Shown piece by piece: positions 1 through 6,201 of a stretch of 9,480 nt of DNA (position 1 is its first letter; every line of letters starts with the position of its first letter). The stretch is taken from positions 1 through 9,480 of the forward strand of contig JANXVV010000283.1 of assembly GCA_025351525.1 (NCBI GenBank), in the 5' to 3' direction. The translations under genes were made by a program, and so were the position numbers. The DNA comes from Humisphaera sp. (GTDB lineage Bacteria > Planctomycetota > Phycisphaerae > Tepidisphaerales > Tepidisphaeraceae). Below the pieces are notes generated by a model. It saw only the letters and a list, made by a program, of their open reading frames with translations, made no database searches and was not told the DNA's origin.

Positions 1-39
1 CTTCTTCGGCGGTGGCGGAATGAGGATCGAAGTTTCCAT
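1..39 (-). CDS. Possible start of a third leftward gene (partial)
   Basis: An ATG on the minus strand at 39-37 opens a frame that stays open to the window edge and reads METSILIPPPPKK. It lies downstream of the LAB_N gene on the same strand, about 100 nt after its stop, so it could be the next gene of the same operon. No clear Shine-Dalgarno sequence precedes it; the upstream bases are pyrimidine-rich on that strand. Only 13 codons are visible, so no family can be assigned. LAB_N genes often sit beside glycosyltransferase genes, which makes that an obvious guess but not one supported by these residues. Confidence 0.3.
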   Translation of the reverse strand, partial: METSILIPPPPKK

Positions 40-53
40 GGAAAGTGAGAGAA

Positions 54-118
54 GGTGGCATGGGCGTCTCGCCCATGCGTTTTCAATTCAAAAACATGGG
101 CGAGACGCCCATGCCACC
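54..118. repeat. REP-like dyad repeat, copy 1
   Basis: Perfect inverted repeat with 24-nt arms at 54-77 and 95-118 and a 17-nt spacer. Each arm is itself a small hairpin: ATGGGCG and CGCCCAT around a TCT loop (60-76 on the left). The element occupies most of the gap between the LAB_N stop (143) and the possible next start (39), beginning about 24 nt past the stop codon. It belongs to the same family as the element at 539-649. Such short palindromes resemble REP/BIME elements. No RAYT transposase gene is in the window. Confidence 0.85.
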
Positions 119-142
119 AAATGCAAACTACTCGAGCCAGAT

Positions 143-517
143 CTAAATTGCCGCATCCGCCGTCGAACCGCGCAACAGCGCCTCCCGATCCTTCCGCTTT
201 TTCCGATACACCAGCATCAGATTGCGCGTATACGGAATCAACTGCGGCCCGTTGCCGCACAGCGCCACCCACTCGCGGCGATGGAGGAAATAGGTGAACA
301 GCACCATCGTGCCAAACACGCTGAACCACCAGAAGATCGTCGGGATGCGGCTTTCACCATGCCGTTCGCTGTGAATCCACTGAATGAAAAATCGGCTGCC
401 GAAAATCACGTTCCCGGACATGCCAAAGACAAACCACCAGCCTTCGGAGCCCAGTGTGGCCGGGGTGGAGGAAGCCGCGAGCATTCCGGCAAGGTGATAA
501 ACGAGAATCGCCAACAT
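143..517 (-). CDS. Small LAB_N membrane protein (lipid A biosynthesis N-terminal domain family)
   Basis: A 124-residue membrane protein made almost only of the LAB_N domain, first described at the N-terminus of some lipid-A-disaccharide synthases and also found as a stand-alone protein. The visible family signature is GNVIFGSRFFIQWIHSER at residues 35-52, then the IPTIFWWFSVFG segment (58-69) and the IPYTRNLMLVYR end (94-105). Hydrophobic stretches at about 27-47, 60-79 and perhaps 1-15 and 91-104 suggest three or four membrane segments. The glycosyltransferase part of LpxB is absent, so it should not be called LpxB. It probably takes part in lipid or sugar modification at the inner membrane; the exact role of stand-alone LAB_N proteins is not settled. 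It lies 152 nt downstream of the aminotransferase gene on the same strand. The ATG at 517 has a GAGGG 13 nt upstream, a rather long spacing. Confidence 0.85.
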   Translation of the reverse strand: MLAILVYHLAGMLAASSTPATLGSEGWWFVFGMSGNVIFGSRFFIQWIHSERHGESRIPTIFWWFSVFGTMVLFTYFLHRREWVALCGNGPQLIPYTRNLMLVYRKKRKDREALLRGSTADAAI

Positions 518-538
518 GGTGTGACTTCAACCCTCATT

Positions 539-649
539 GTGGCACGGGCTTCCAGCCCGTGTGAGCGGTCCGACATCTATAAAAATATTTTGAAACTGAA
601 GGGCTTCTTCGCAGTAGCGCCGTCAACACGGGCTGGAAGCCCGTGCCAC
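539..649. repeat. REP-like dyad repeat, copy 2
   Basis: Perfect inverted repeat with 24-nt arms at 539-562 and 626-649 and a 63-nt AT-richer spacer. Each arm contains the hairpin CACGGGCT-TCC-AGCCCGTG or its complement. The outer flanks also pair partly (TTCAAC at 526-531 with GTTGAA at 650-655). It fills the gap between the aminotransferase stop (670) and the LAB_N start (517), starting 20 nt after the stop, so it would be transcribed with the leftward operon. It matches copy 1 in layout and arm length but differs at two stem pairs by compensatory changes. Confidence 0.85.
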
Positions 650-669
650 GTTGAAGCCTTTATTCTGCC

Positions 670-1782
670 TTATCTCCCCTGCATAAATCCTTTAATCCCC
701 TCCGCCACCGTCTTCACTTCCTCCTCCGTCAGCGAGGGGAACATCGGCAGGCTCAGGATTCGCCGCACGTAATCCTCCGTCTTCGGCAGGCTCGGCAGGG
801 TGCCGTACAATTCCTCGATCGCCGGCTGACGATGATTCGGCACGGGGTAATGCACACCGGTCTCAATCCCCTTTTCCTTCAGATGTTTCCCCAGCGATTC
901 ACGCGTGTCGTGATCGTCCAGGCGAATGACGAACATGTGGTAGACCGTCTCCGTCTCCCCGGCAATGTCGACCGGCGGAAGCACGATCCCCTTCACGCCC
1001 GCCAGTTCCCGGCGATACCACTCGGCGGCCCGGCGTCGACCGGCATTCAGCTCATCCAGCACCTTCAACTGCTCGCGGCCCACGGCGGCGTTGATCTCGT
1101 TGAACCGCAGATTGTAACCCACCTTCTCATGCAGATATTTATCCTTGCGCCCGTGATTCCGCAGCATGGTCACTTTGCGGGCGATCTCCGGGTCCTTCGT
1201 CGCAATCGCCCCGCCATCGCCGTACACCGTGAGGTTTTTAGAAGGGTAAAAACTGAACGCCGCGTGTTCGGTGAAGCTACCCGCGCGCTGGCCGTGATAT
1301 TTCGCACCGTGCGACTGGGCGCAGTCCTCGATGATCCACAGGTTGTGATCCTTCGCCAGCTTTTGAAACGCATTCAGATTCACCGGCCGGCCATACAGAT
1401 GCACCGGCAGAATGCCCACCGTCTTTTTCGTGATCCGCTTCTTCGCATCTTCCGGGCAGATCGTGTACGTATCGTCAATGTCGCAAAACACCGGCACCGC
1501 CCCGACATGAATCATCGGCTCGATGCTCGGGAACGCCGTCAGCGACGGCACCAGCACCTCATCCCCCGGCTTCAATCCCTGCGCGATGTGCAGCAGATGC
1601 ACCGCCGCCGTCCATGAACTGCTCAGCACCACATGCGGCACACCGAAGTACGCCGCCAGTTCCTTCTCGAATTCCCGGCACTCGGGCCCCAGAATATAGT
1701 TGCCCCCCTTCACGACCTCCAGAATACGGCGGTCGATCAGTTCACTTTGGTAGACGCGGGAAAGCGGAATCTTGGCAGCCAT
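670..1782 (-). CDS. DegT/DnrJ/EryC1/StrS-family PLP sugar aminotransferase (ArnB-like)
   Basis: A 370-residue fold-type I PLP enzyme, the usual length for the DegT family, which aminates keto-sugars bound to nucleotides, normally with glutamate as donor. The PLP Schiff-base lysine is K182 in SFYPSKNLTVYGDGGAI. The aspartate facing the pyridine nitrogen is D153 in WIIEDCAQSHGA. LKPGDEVLVPSLTAF, VHLYGRPVN and GYNLRFNEINAA are other family motifs. The start at 1782 (MAAKIPLSRV) is chosen because GGAGG lies 9 nt upstream; an ATG 15 codons earlier (1827) is also in frame but less likely. The phosphate-binding segment reads SSSWTAAVH, with Trp where relatives usually have Gly, Ala or Cys. It heads a leftward gene set with the LAB_N gene, which suggests a role in surface polysaccharide or lipid A sugar modification. 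The sugar substrate cannot be read from the sequence. Confidence 0.92.
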   Translation of the reverse strand: MAAKIPLSRVYQSELIDRRILEVVKGGNYILGPECREFEKELAAYFGVPHVVLSSSWTAAVHLLHIAQGLKPGDEVLVPSLTAFPSIEPMIHVGAVPVFCDIDDTYTICPEDAKKRITKKTVGILPVHLYGRPVNLNAFQKLAKDHNLWIIEDCAQSHGAKYHGQRAGSFTEHAAFSFYPSKNLTVYGDGGAIATKDPEIARKVTMLRNHGRKDKYLHEKVGYNLRFNEINAAVGREQLKVLDELNAGRRRAAEWYRRELAGVKGIVLPPVDIAGETETVYHMFVIRLDDHDTRESLGKHLKEKGIETGVHYPVPNHRQPAIEELYGTLPSLPKTEDYVRRILSLPMFPSLTEEEVKTVAEGIKGFMQGR

Positions 1783-1791
1783 GGACGGGAA

Positions 1792-1796
1792 CCTCC
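1792..1796 (-). promoter_or_regulatory. Ribosome binding site deciding the aminotransferase start
   Basis: On the minus strand GGAGG lies 9 nt before the ATG at 1782. It supports the 370-residue form over the longer frame starting at 1827. Confidence 0.7.
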
Positions 1797-1959
1797 GGGA
1801 CACCATCATGCGGGGAACGACCCCCACTTCGATGAAGGTGGGGTAGACGAACCGGTCATTGTCTTCAAATCCCGTTCGGAGGCAAGATTTGCCGGTAGGT
1901 GGATTCTCATCATCTTATCACTAGGAGCGGTTGTCCGGCTAATTGATTACAATCTTTCG

Positions 1960-2748
1960 ATGCGTCTCTCCTTTCGGTCTTTCGTCTTAAGGAGTTGTGG
2001 CCACCTCATGGTCGCGACCTTTGTGCTTGGCGGCTTTTTATGGATCAGAAGCTACCGTTCCTGGGATCGCGTTCTTGTTGGAACGCACGGCTCGGGACTT
2101 ACTTTTGTATCAGACGTGGGAAAATTGAGCGTCGAGTATTCTCATTCTGGCTCTGCTTTCAATTTCTTTACTTTTGACATTGGCTACGACAGCGATTTAA
2201 AGGGTAAAGCGATGAACCCCGCTTTGCGCGGCCGACGCGATCAAGTTTCGGATATGGATTATCACGTCGATCTTGCATGGATCGGTTTTGCAGCGGGCTC
2301 CACCTATTCCTCAGGCGGTTATATTTCGCCGCAGCTTGTCCCGTATGATTTGTATTTTTTGATTCCCTACTGGCTGATCACCTGCGCGGCGGGAATGGGA
2401 GCGTTATTCTGCTACCGCCATGAGGCTGGCCTGCGAAAAACCGAGTTCAAGATCTTCGCTTATGCAACACTGACGGTCCTGCTTCTGCTCTTCGTCAAGG
2501 TTGCTTCCCCCTGCTGCCTCTCCACCTTTTTTCTACTCCTTACGCCGACGATGGGGCGCTATTGGGAATCGATTCGAGGACGGAGCCGCTTTCCCAAAGG
2601 GCATTGTGATCGTTGCGGATACGACCTGCGCGCCACGCCGGACCGCTGCCCTGAATGCGGGACGATTGCCGCGAAAATTCCCAACCTCTCCCGATGGATG
2701 ATTCGTCCATCCGGCAACTCCCGGAAGCAGCCTCCCTTTTTTGAATGA
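1960..2748 (+). CDS. Planctomycete-type membrane protein with C-terminal zinc ribbon
   Basis: A 262-residue protein of unknown function. A first hydrophobic segment (about 12-29) runs into LWIRSYRSWD, a feature of planctomycete hypothetical proteins that begin with one membrane helix followed by WxRSY. A soluble, probably extracytoplasmic stretch follows (about 36-125), then two or three more membrane segments (about 130-151 and 163-195). The C-terminal cytoplasmic tail carries a zinc ribbon with C216, C219, C230 and C233 in the pattern CxxCGYDLRATPxRCPECG. The ATG at 1960 gives the usual N-terminal layout of this group but lacks a good Shine-Dalgarno. The ATG at 2008 has AAGGAG 13 nt upstream and is the main alternative. 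The gene is divergent from the aminotransferase and looks lower in G+C than dctA. The family recognition rests on memory of the signature; no biochemical role is known to me. Confidence 0.7.
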   Translation: MRLSFRSFVLRSCGHLMVATFVLGGFLWIRSYRSWDRVLVGTHGSGLTFVSDVGKLSVEYSHSGSAFNFFTFDIGYDSDLKGKAMNPALRGRRDQVSDMDYHVDLAWIGFAAGSTYSSGGYISPQLVPYDLYFLIPYWLITCAAGMGALFCYRHEAGLRKTEFKIFAYATLTVLLLLFVKVASPCCLSTFFLLLTPTMGRYWESIRGRSRFPKGHCDRCGYDLRATPDRCPECGTIAAKIPNLSRWMIRPSGNSRKQPPFFE

Positions 2749-2962
2749 GGAGGGTGGTCGGCCCGCCGTTCTCCCGCACCACTTGTATCGGAGGCGGTAA
2801 TGAGGATTATTCGCCTTACGGCAGGTGAGTCATGAACGTGGACCCGCTTCGCGCGCCCCGTCAATGCGGTCCTCGAACAAAACTGTCCCGCAACCGTGGA
2901 TGCGGGGTTTAGAGGTCTTTTTCCTTCGATCGAACCGCGCGATCCAGTGAGACAATTCCGCC

Positions 2963-4279
2963 ATGCCCAAATCCCTCTACAAAAACCTCACCGCCCAAGT
3001 CCTCCTCGCCATCGTGATCGGCGGCCTGATCGGCTGGAAACATCCCGCCTGGGGCCTCGCCCTCCAACCCTTGGCCGATGCGTTTCTCAAGCTGATCAAG
3101 ATGGTCGTCGGGCCGATCATCTTTCTGACCATCGTCGTCGGCATCGCCAGCATGGGGGATCTGAAAAAGGTGGGCCGGGTGGGTTTGAAAGCCCTGCTCT
3201 ATTTCGAGATCGTCACAACGCTGGCTTTGGCGCTCGGGCTATTGGTGGCCAACGTCGCCAAGCCGGGGGTTTCATTCCGGGAGAATCAGATCGCCGCCGC
3301 CACCCGGCCCGCGCTCAGCGGGGAAGAAAAGGCCAAGCTGGCCGATTATGAAAAGCAGGGCGAGCATCACAGCACCGTCGGTTTCCTGCTGGGGATTTTC
3401 CCCAACAACATCGTCACCGCCTTCGCCAATCCGGACGCCCTGCTGCAGATTTTGTTTTTCGCCGTGCTGTTCGGCCTGGCCCTCGCCAGCCTCGGCCCGG
3501 AGGCGGCGGGGTTGACCCGCATCTTCGAGCAGCTCACGCACGTGATGTTCCGCATCGTCGCGTACATCATGATCATCAGCCCGGTCGCCGCCCTCGGGGC
3601 CATCGCGGCGCTCGTCGGCAAGTTCGGCCCCGCCGCCATCGTGCCGCTGCTCAAACTGATCGCCTGCACTTTTTTGACGATGGTCCTGTTCATCTTCATC
3701 GTGCTCGGCTCGATCTGTCGACTCTACCGCTTCAGCCTGTGGCGGTATCTGGTCTACATCCGCGAGGAAATCTTTCTCGTGCTGGGCACCAGTTCCTCCG
3801 AGACCGCCCTGCCGCGCATCATGAAGAAGCTGGAACAGCTCGGCTGCAATCGCGACATCGTCGGCCTGGTCATCCCCGCCGGTTACTCTTTTAATCTCGA
3901 CGGCACCAGCATCTATCTCTCGGTCGCCGTCCTGTTCATGGCCCAGGTCGCCGGGGTCCATCTCGGCCTCGGCCAACAACTGTCGATCATGCTCGTCCTG
4001 ATGCTCACCAGCAAAGGCGCTGCGGCCGTCACCGGCGGCGGATTCATCACCCTGGCCGCCACCCTCTCCTCCACCCGCGTGCTACCCCTGGAAGGCCTGG
4101 AACCCCTCTTCGGCATCGACCGCATCCTCAGCACCGCCCGGGCCCTGACGAACCTGATCGGCAACGGGGTCGCCACCATCGTCGTCAGCAAGATGGAGGG
4201 TGAATTCAATGAGGCGAAGTACCAAGCCGCCATCGCCGGAACCCCTTATGAACTGACGCCGGCGGCAACGCAGTCCTGA
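2963..4279 (+). CDS. dctA: C4-dicarboxylate:cation symporter, DctA type (DAACS family)
   Basis: A 438-residue inner-membrane secondary transporter that takes up succinate, fumarate and malate with protons or sodium ions. The length fits DctA (about 430). Visible DAACS motifs in order are: the N-terminal LADAFLKLIKMVVGPIIF (37-54), the serine-rich hairpin-1 motif LGTSSSETALPR (274-285), the TM7 motif NLDGTSIYL (311-319), hairpin 2 at SKGAAAVTGGG (350-360), and the substrate-binding TM8 segment ARALTNLIGNGVATIVV (392-408) with R393, N397 and N401. These last segments are nearly the same as in E. coli DctA, which favours DctA over GltP or GltT. The start at 2963 matches the E. coli N-terminus, although only a weak purine stretch precedes it. 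The gap of 214 nt to the gene upstream suggests its own promoter. A 21-bp repeat array begins directly at the stop codon. Glutamate/aspartate transport cannot be fully excluded. Confidence 0.88.
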   Translation: MPKSLYKNLTAQVLLAIVIGGLIGWKHPAWGLALQPLADAFLKLIKMVVGPIIFLTIVVGIASMGDLKKVGRVGLKALLYFEIVTTLALALGLLVANVAKPGVSFRENQIAAATRPALSGEEKAKLADYEKQGEHHSTVGFLLGIFPNNIVTAFANPDALLQILFFAVLFGLALASLGPEAAGLTRIFEQLTHVMFRIVAYIMIISPVAALGAIAALVGKFGPAAIVPLLKLIACTFLTMVLFIFIVLGSICRLYRFSLWRYLVYIREEIFLVLGTSSSETALPRIMKKLEQLGCNRDIVGLVIPAGYSFNLDGTSIYLSVAVLFMAQVAGVHLGLGQQLSIMLVLMLTSKGAAAVTGGGFITLAATLSSTRVLPLEGLEPLFGIDRILSTARALTNLIGNGVATIVVSKMEGEFNEAKYQAAIAGTPYELTPAATQS

Positions 4280-4529
4280 ACCTTTGTCGACTCCCGAAGA
4301 GACTTTCCCGACCCTCCCGGAGACCTTCCCGAGTCTCTCGGAAACCTTCCCGACTCTCCCGGAGACCTTCCTGAGTCTCCGGAAGACTTTCCCGAGTCTC
4401 CGGGAGACTCTCCCGAGTCTCCGGGAGACTCTCCCGACTCCACGCGAGACTCTCCCGACTCCACGCGAGACTCTCCCGACTCCACGCGAGACTCTCCCGA
4501 CTCCACGGGAAATTTTCCGGGAGACTGCG
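4278..4529. repeat. 21-bp minisatellite array downstream of dctA
   Basis: Ten clear 21-bp units run without gaps from 4299 to 4508, with decayed units on both sides (4278-4298 and 4509-4529). A typical unit is GAGACTCTCCCGAGTCTCCGG. The last four units (4425-4508) read GAGACTCTCCCGACTCCACGC, three exact and the fourth with one change, so the array seems to have grown most recently at its right end. The units contain nested palindromes (GAGACTC-TCCC-GAGTCTC and CTCCCG-AGTCTC-CGGGAG). The first decayed unit overlaps the dctA stop codon. Because 21 is a multiple of three and the unit lacks stops, long frames are open on both strands. I do not regard them as genes. Confidence 0.93.
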
Positions 4530-4744
4530 CCCGCCGATCCAATCCCCCCTGCCACCGGCCCGAAAGGCTGTATTTCCGGACGAACCTTTCCCACGCCTCC
4601 CCACCGCGTTTTTATCAGCCTCCCGAGGCTCCCGCAAACGCCAAGGGTCCGCGCCCGATCCCGCCTGAAGCAAGACCGCGCCGCCGCACCCCCGATACGG
4701 AATCGCACTACAACGCAAACCCACCGCAGACTCTCCGGCTTGAA

Positions 4745-4787
4745 GGTGGCATGGGCGTCCCGCCCCTGTGCGGCGGTACCCCGCCGC
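4745..4787. repeat. Decayed single-arm copy of the dyad repeat plus GC hairpin
   Basis: The first 24 nt (4745-4768) match the arm of copy 1 (54-77) except for two changes, keeping GGTGGCATGGGCGTC. The internal hairpin GGGCG-TCC-CGCCC is intact, but its outer pair is broken by a C. No opposite arm is found within the next few hundred bases. Directly after it comes a second hairpin, GCGGCGG-TACC-CCGCCGC (4770-4787). This looks like a solo or degraded member of the same repeat family. Confidence 0.65.
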
Positions 4788-5039
4788 TTGGGCCGGTACT
4801 CCGGTTTCCCTCCCGGTACAGGGGGGTTCACCAAGGCGTGGCGATTCCACGAGCATCGATCTTTCCCTCTCGCCGCGCTCCCGCCTCCAGCCCGCCTGCC
4901 CGCCGTTCACCCCACCCCCGGGGAGGAAACCGGACGGGGAAACACACCCCCGCATCGCGCAGCGATTCAGAATGGTGGGGGGCGGATGCGCGGTCTTGTC
5001 TTTTCGGCGGGCGCAGGGCGGAAGCGTCATCCGGACGGA

Positions 5040-5067
5040 GAATCACGAAGGACGAATCACGAAGGGG
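5040..5067. repeat. 14-nt tandem direct repeat
   Basis: GAATCACGAAGGAC is followed at once by GAATCACGAAGGGG, two 14-nt units sharing their first 12 bases. It lies in noncoding sequence about 80 nt before the TPR remnant. No function is evident. Confidence 0.6.
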
Positions 5068-5149
5068 CAAGGGAGGGCGGCAGGGGAATCCGGCGAACCG
5101 CCCTCGACGCCCGACCACCGCGTTGTCGCCGCCGGGAGCGGGGGATGGG

Positions 5150-5386
5150 ATGGCAAAAACCTTTTGGGAGAAACTCACGCGATCGCATCGATATCGACTC
5201 GGTTTCGGTCTCTGCTGTTCCTTGCCGCGCTCCCGGGGATGGCACTGTCCACCCGCGCCGAGAACGTACTTTGGACTACCCACTCCGACGCCGGCCAGAA
5301 AGCCTACAAGGCCGGTCACTATGCCGAGGCTGAGAAGCTTTGGATGGCCGCGCTTAAAGTGGCGGAAGAATCCGGCGCTCAGGATG
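5150..5386 (+). pseudogene. N-terminal remnant of a secreted TPR protein, frameshifted and truncated
   Basis: The ATG at 5150 opens with MAKTFWEKLTRSHRYRLGFG, the basic start of a signal peptide. The hydrophobic core and mature start, LLFLAALPGMALSTRAEN, continue in a different frame, so a one- or two-base indel lies near 5205-5220. The second frame goes on with DAGQKAYKAGHYAEAEKLW and then AALKVAEESGAQD, which is the beginning of a tetratricopeptide repeat array as found in tandem-TPR proteins. Right after GAQD (about 5385) the TPR pattern is lost, where SLNNLA-type repeats would be expected. The loss point coincides with the truncated end of the oppositely oriented vsr gene. The remainder of the TPR gene is not found elsewhere in the window. 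The frameshift is inferred from the split signal peptide. A sequencing error could explain it, but not the truncation. Confidence 0.65.
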
Positions 5387-5593
5387 CTGATGCCAAAAGC
5401 AACCGTGAACGAAGATAACGGCATCGCGGGACCGAAAAACCATATCAGGCCGGCCGGGCAGAGCACGAACGTGGAGCCGATATCGGTAGCCCAGCGAATG
5501 GACAAGTCGACGGACCGTCAGCTCCGGCGATGTATCCTTGCACCGAACGCGTGCCATGCGTTCGCTCCGCTCCGCTGGCGTCAGACTATCCAT
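5354..5593 (-). pseudogene. vsr: Truncated very-short-patch-repair endonuclease (Vsr)
   Basis: Vsr nicks next to T:G mismatches that arise when 5-methylcytosine deaminates, and its gene usually accompanies a C5 methyltransferase. The frame starts with MDSLTPAERSERMARVRCKD and TSPELTVRRLVHSLGYRYRL, then LPGRPDMVF with the metal-binding aspartate D50, and HGCFWHQHP with H63, W67 and H68. After residue 72 the family sequence stops and only RRILPPL follows before a stop, giving 79 residues against about 140-150 in the family. The lost part would hold the rest of the zinc site and the C-terminal half of the fold, so the product is probably inactive. It is divergent from the restriction gene with 18 nt between the start codons. 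The truncation point falls at about 5377-5386, exactly where the TPR remnant ends. Confidence 0.85.
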
Positions 5594-5611
5594 CTCGATA
5601 GAGTCTAAGGA

Positions 5612-6127
5612 ATGGCGGATATTGATCCAGAAGGAGAAATGGTTCCCCCCGGTGTCGTTGTCGCCCCAACGCACGCGGCATCCGACCCCCATCATTTTGA
5701 GTTTGATTTGGACACAGGCATCCGCGACCAAGCGGTCCAAAAACTTGAGTCGAGTCCGCTTCTTGATCTCAGGCGGGGCGTGGGTCCGAAAGCAAGCGGC
5801 ATTTACGCGCTGTACTTCAAGGGCAAGCTTGTATATGTGGGTAAGGCATCCAAGGGAACCACCAAGAGCAAGCGGACCCTGCGCGCCCGGCTCAGCGAAC
5901 ACGTTGCGAAGATCAGCGGACGACGCAACATAAGCCTGGCGAACCTGAAGTGCCGTTACCTGACCTTTGCAAGCGACTGGTGGGTATTCGCAACCGAATT
6001 TGCGTTGATTGCGCACTACCATCCCGAGTGGAACGAAAGTGGGTTTGGAAGCAAGGTGCCGGGAATTGGAAGGCCTGGAACGAGTCGCGTCAGCCGCTGG
6101 AACGAGCAGTTCCCCAAGGTTTCCTAG
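5612..6127 (+). CDS. Eco29kI-like GIY-YIG type II restriction endonuclease
   Basis: A 171-residue protein matching the Eco29kI restriction-enzyme family, which cuts DNA with a GIY-YIG nuclease fold. The core motifs are SGIYALYF (Y65) and KLVYVGKA (Y75). The catalytic set continues with R93 and H97 in RARLSEH, E129 in FATEFALIAHYHPEWN, and N141. The R-x3-H and E-x11-N spacings agree with those I recall for R.Eco29kI. The C-terminal GSKVPGIGRPG and SRWNEQFP are also typical. R.Eco29kI recognises CCGCGG; the same site here is inference. The protein is somewhat shorter at the N-terminus than R.Eco29kI (about 214 residues). The ATG at 5612 directly abuts TAAGGA, too close for a normal ribosome site. 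An ATG at 5639 with AAGGAG just before it is an alternative start. It faces the methyltransferase gene tail to tail, 74 nt apart. Confidence 0.88.
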   Translation: MADIDPEGEMVPPGVVVAPTHAASDPHHFEFDLDTGIRDQAVQKLESSPLLDLRRGVGPKASGIYALYFKGKLVYVGKASKGTTKSKRTLRARLSEHVAKISGRRNISLANLKCRYLTFASDWWVFATEFALIAHYHPEWNESGFGSKVPGIGRPGTSRVSRWNEQFPKVS

Positions 6128-6162
6128 CACACCATCGAGAAGCAGTTTACAGAATCCCCGAT

Positions 6163-6197
6163 TTGGTTAAAGACCAATTTTGAGAGCGAAGTCTCAA
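6163..6197. terminator. Possible bidirectional terminator between R and M genes
   Basis: Two small stems lie in the 74-nt gap between the convergent genes. TTGGT-TAAAG-ACCAA (6163-6177) is followed by TTTT on the plus strand. TTGAGA-GCGAAG-TCTCAA (6180-6197) is a perfect 6-bp stem next to it. The stems are short and the T tract is weak, so this is tentative; position between two gene ends is the main support. Confidence 0.35.
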
Positions 6198-6201
6198 CCT
6201 A

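Larger units (their letters stand above)
4530..5149. other. 620-nt stretch without a convincing gene
   Basis: Open frames cross this stretch on both strands, but they are arginine/proline-rich, mutually overlapping and without family features, as expected of GC-rich noncoding DNA. It holds a decayed dyad-repeat copy at 4745-4768, a GC hairpin at 4770-4787, and a 14-nt direct repeat at 5040-5067. I see no RNA gene and no clear terminator for dctA. Confidence 0.6.

Noticed and set aside
54..649. CRISPR-like array made of the dyad repeats
   Set aside because: Only two paired elements about 420 nt apart with a gene between them, no regular spacers and no cas genes.
20..772. Plus-strand frame crossing the dyad repeats
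   Set aside because: It runs through noncoding repeats and antisense to LAB_N and the aminotransferase end. Peptides such as HGRDAHAT arise from translating the palindrome.
832..1617. Plus-strand frame opposite the aminotransferase, Arg/His-rich
   Set aside because: Antisense shadow of a well-supported gene in GC-rich DNA.
1821..1843. Imperfect hairpin CCCCAC-TTC / GAA-GGTGGGG upstream of the aminotransferase
   Set aside because: It has a bulge and no T run, and lies between divergent genes, where a terminator is not expected.
2833..2913. 26-codon frame with ATG in the gap before dctA, possible leader peptide
   Set aside because: Poorly spaced ribosome site, Arg-rich chance-like composition, and no attenuator structure with a T run near dctA.
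3272..3979. Long minus-strand frame inside dctA, rich in Asp, Glu and Gln
   Set aside because: It is a shadow of a clear DctA gene on the other strand, which has every conserved motif of its family.
4206..5030. Long minus-strand frames (and plus-strand 4284-5333) through the 21-bp repeats, encoding heptad-like repeat peptides
   Set aside because: A stop-free 21-bp unit keeps frames open on both strands. Flanking parts are arginine/proline-rich with no family features, and no ribosome site supports a start.
5583..5606. Inverted repeat AGACT-N14-AGTCT between vsr and the restriction gene as a C-protein box
   Set aside because: The inner part does not pair cleanly, it overlaps the vsr start codon, and no C-protein gene is present, so chance is a fair explanation.
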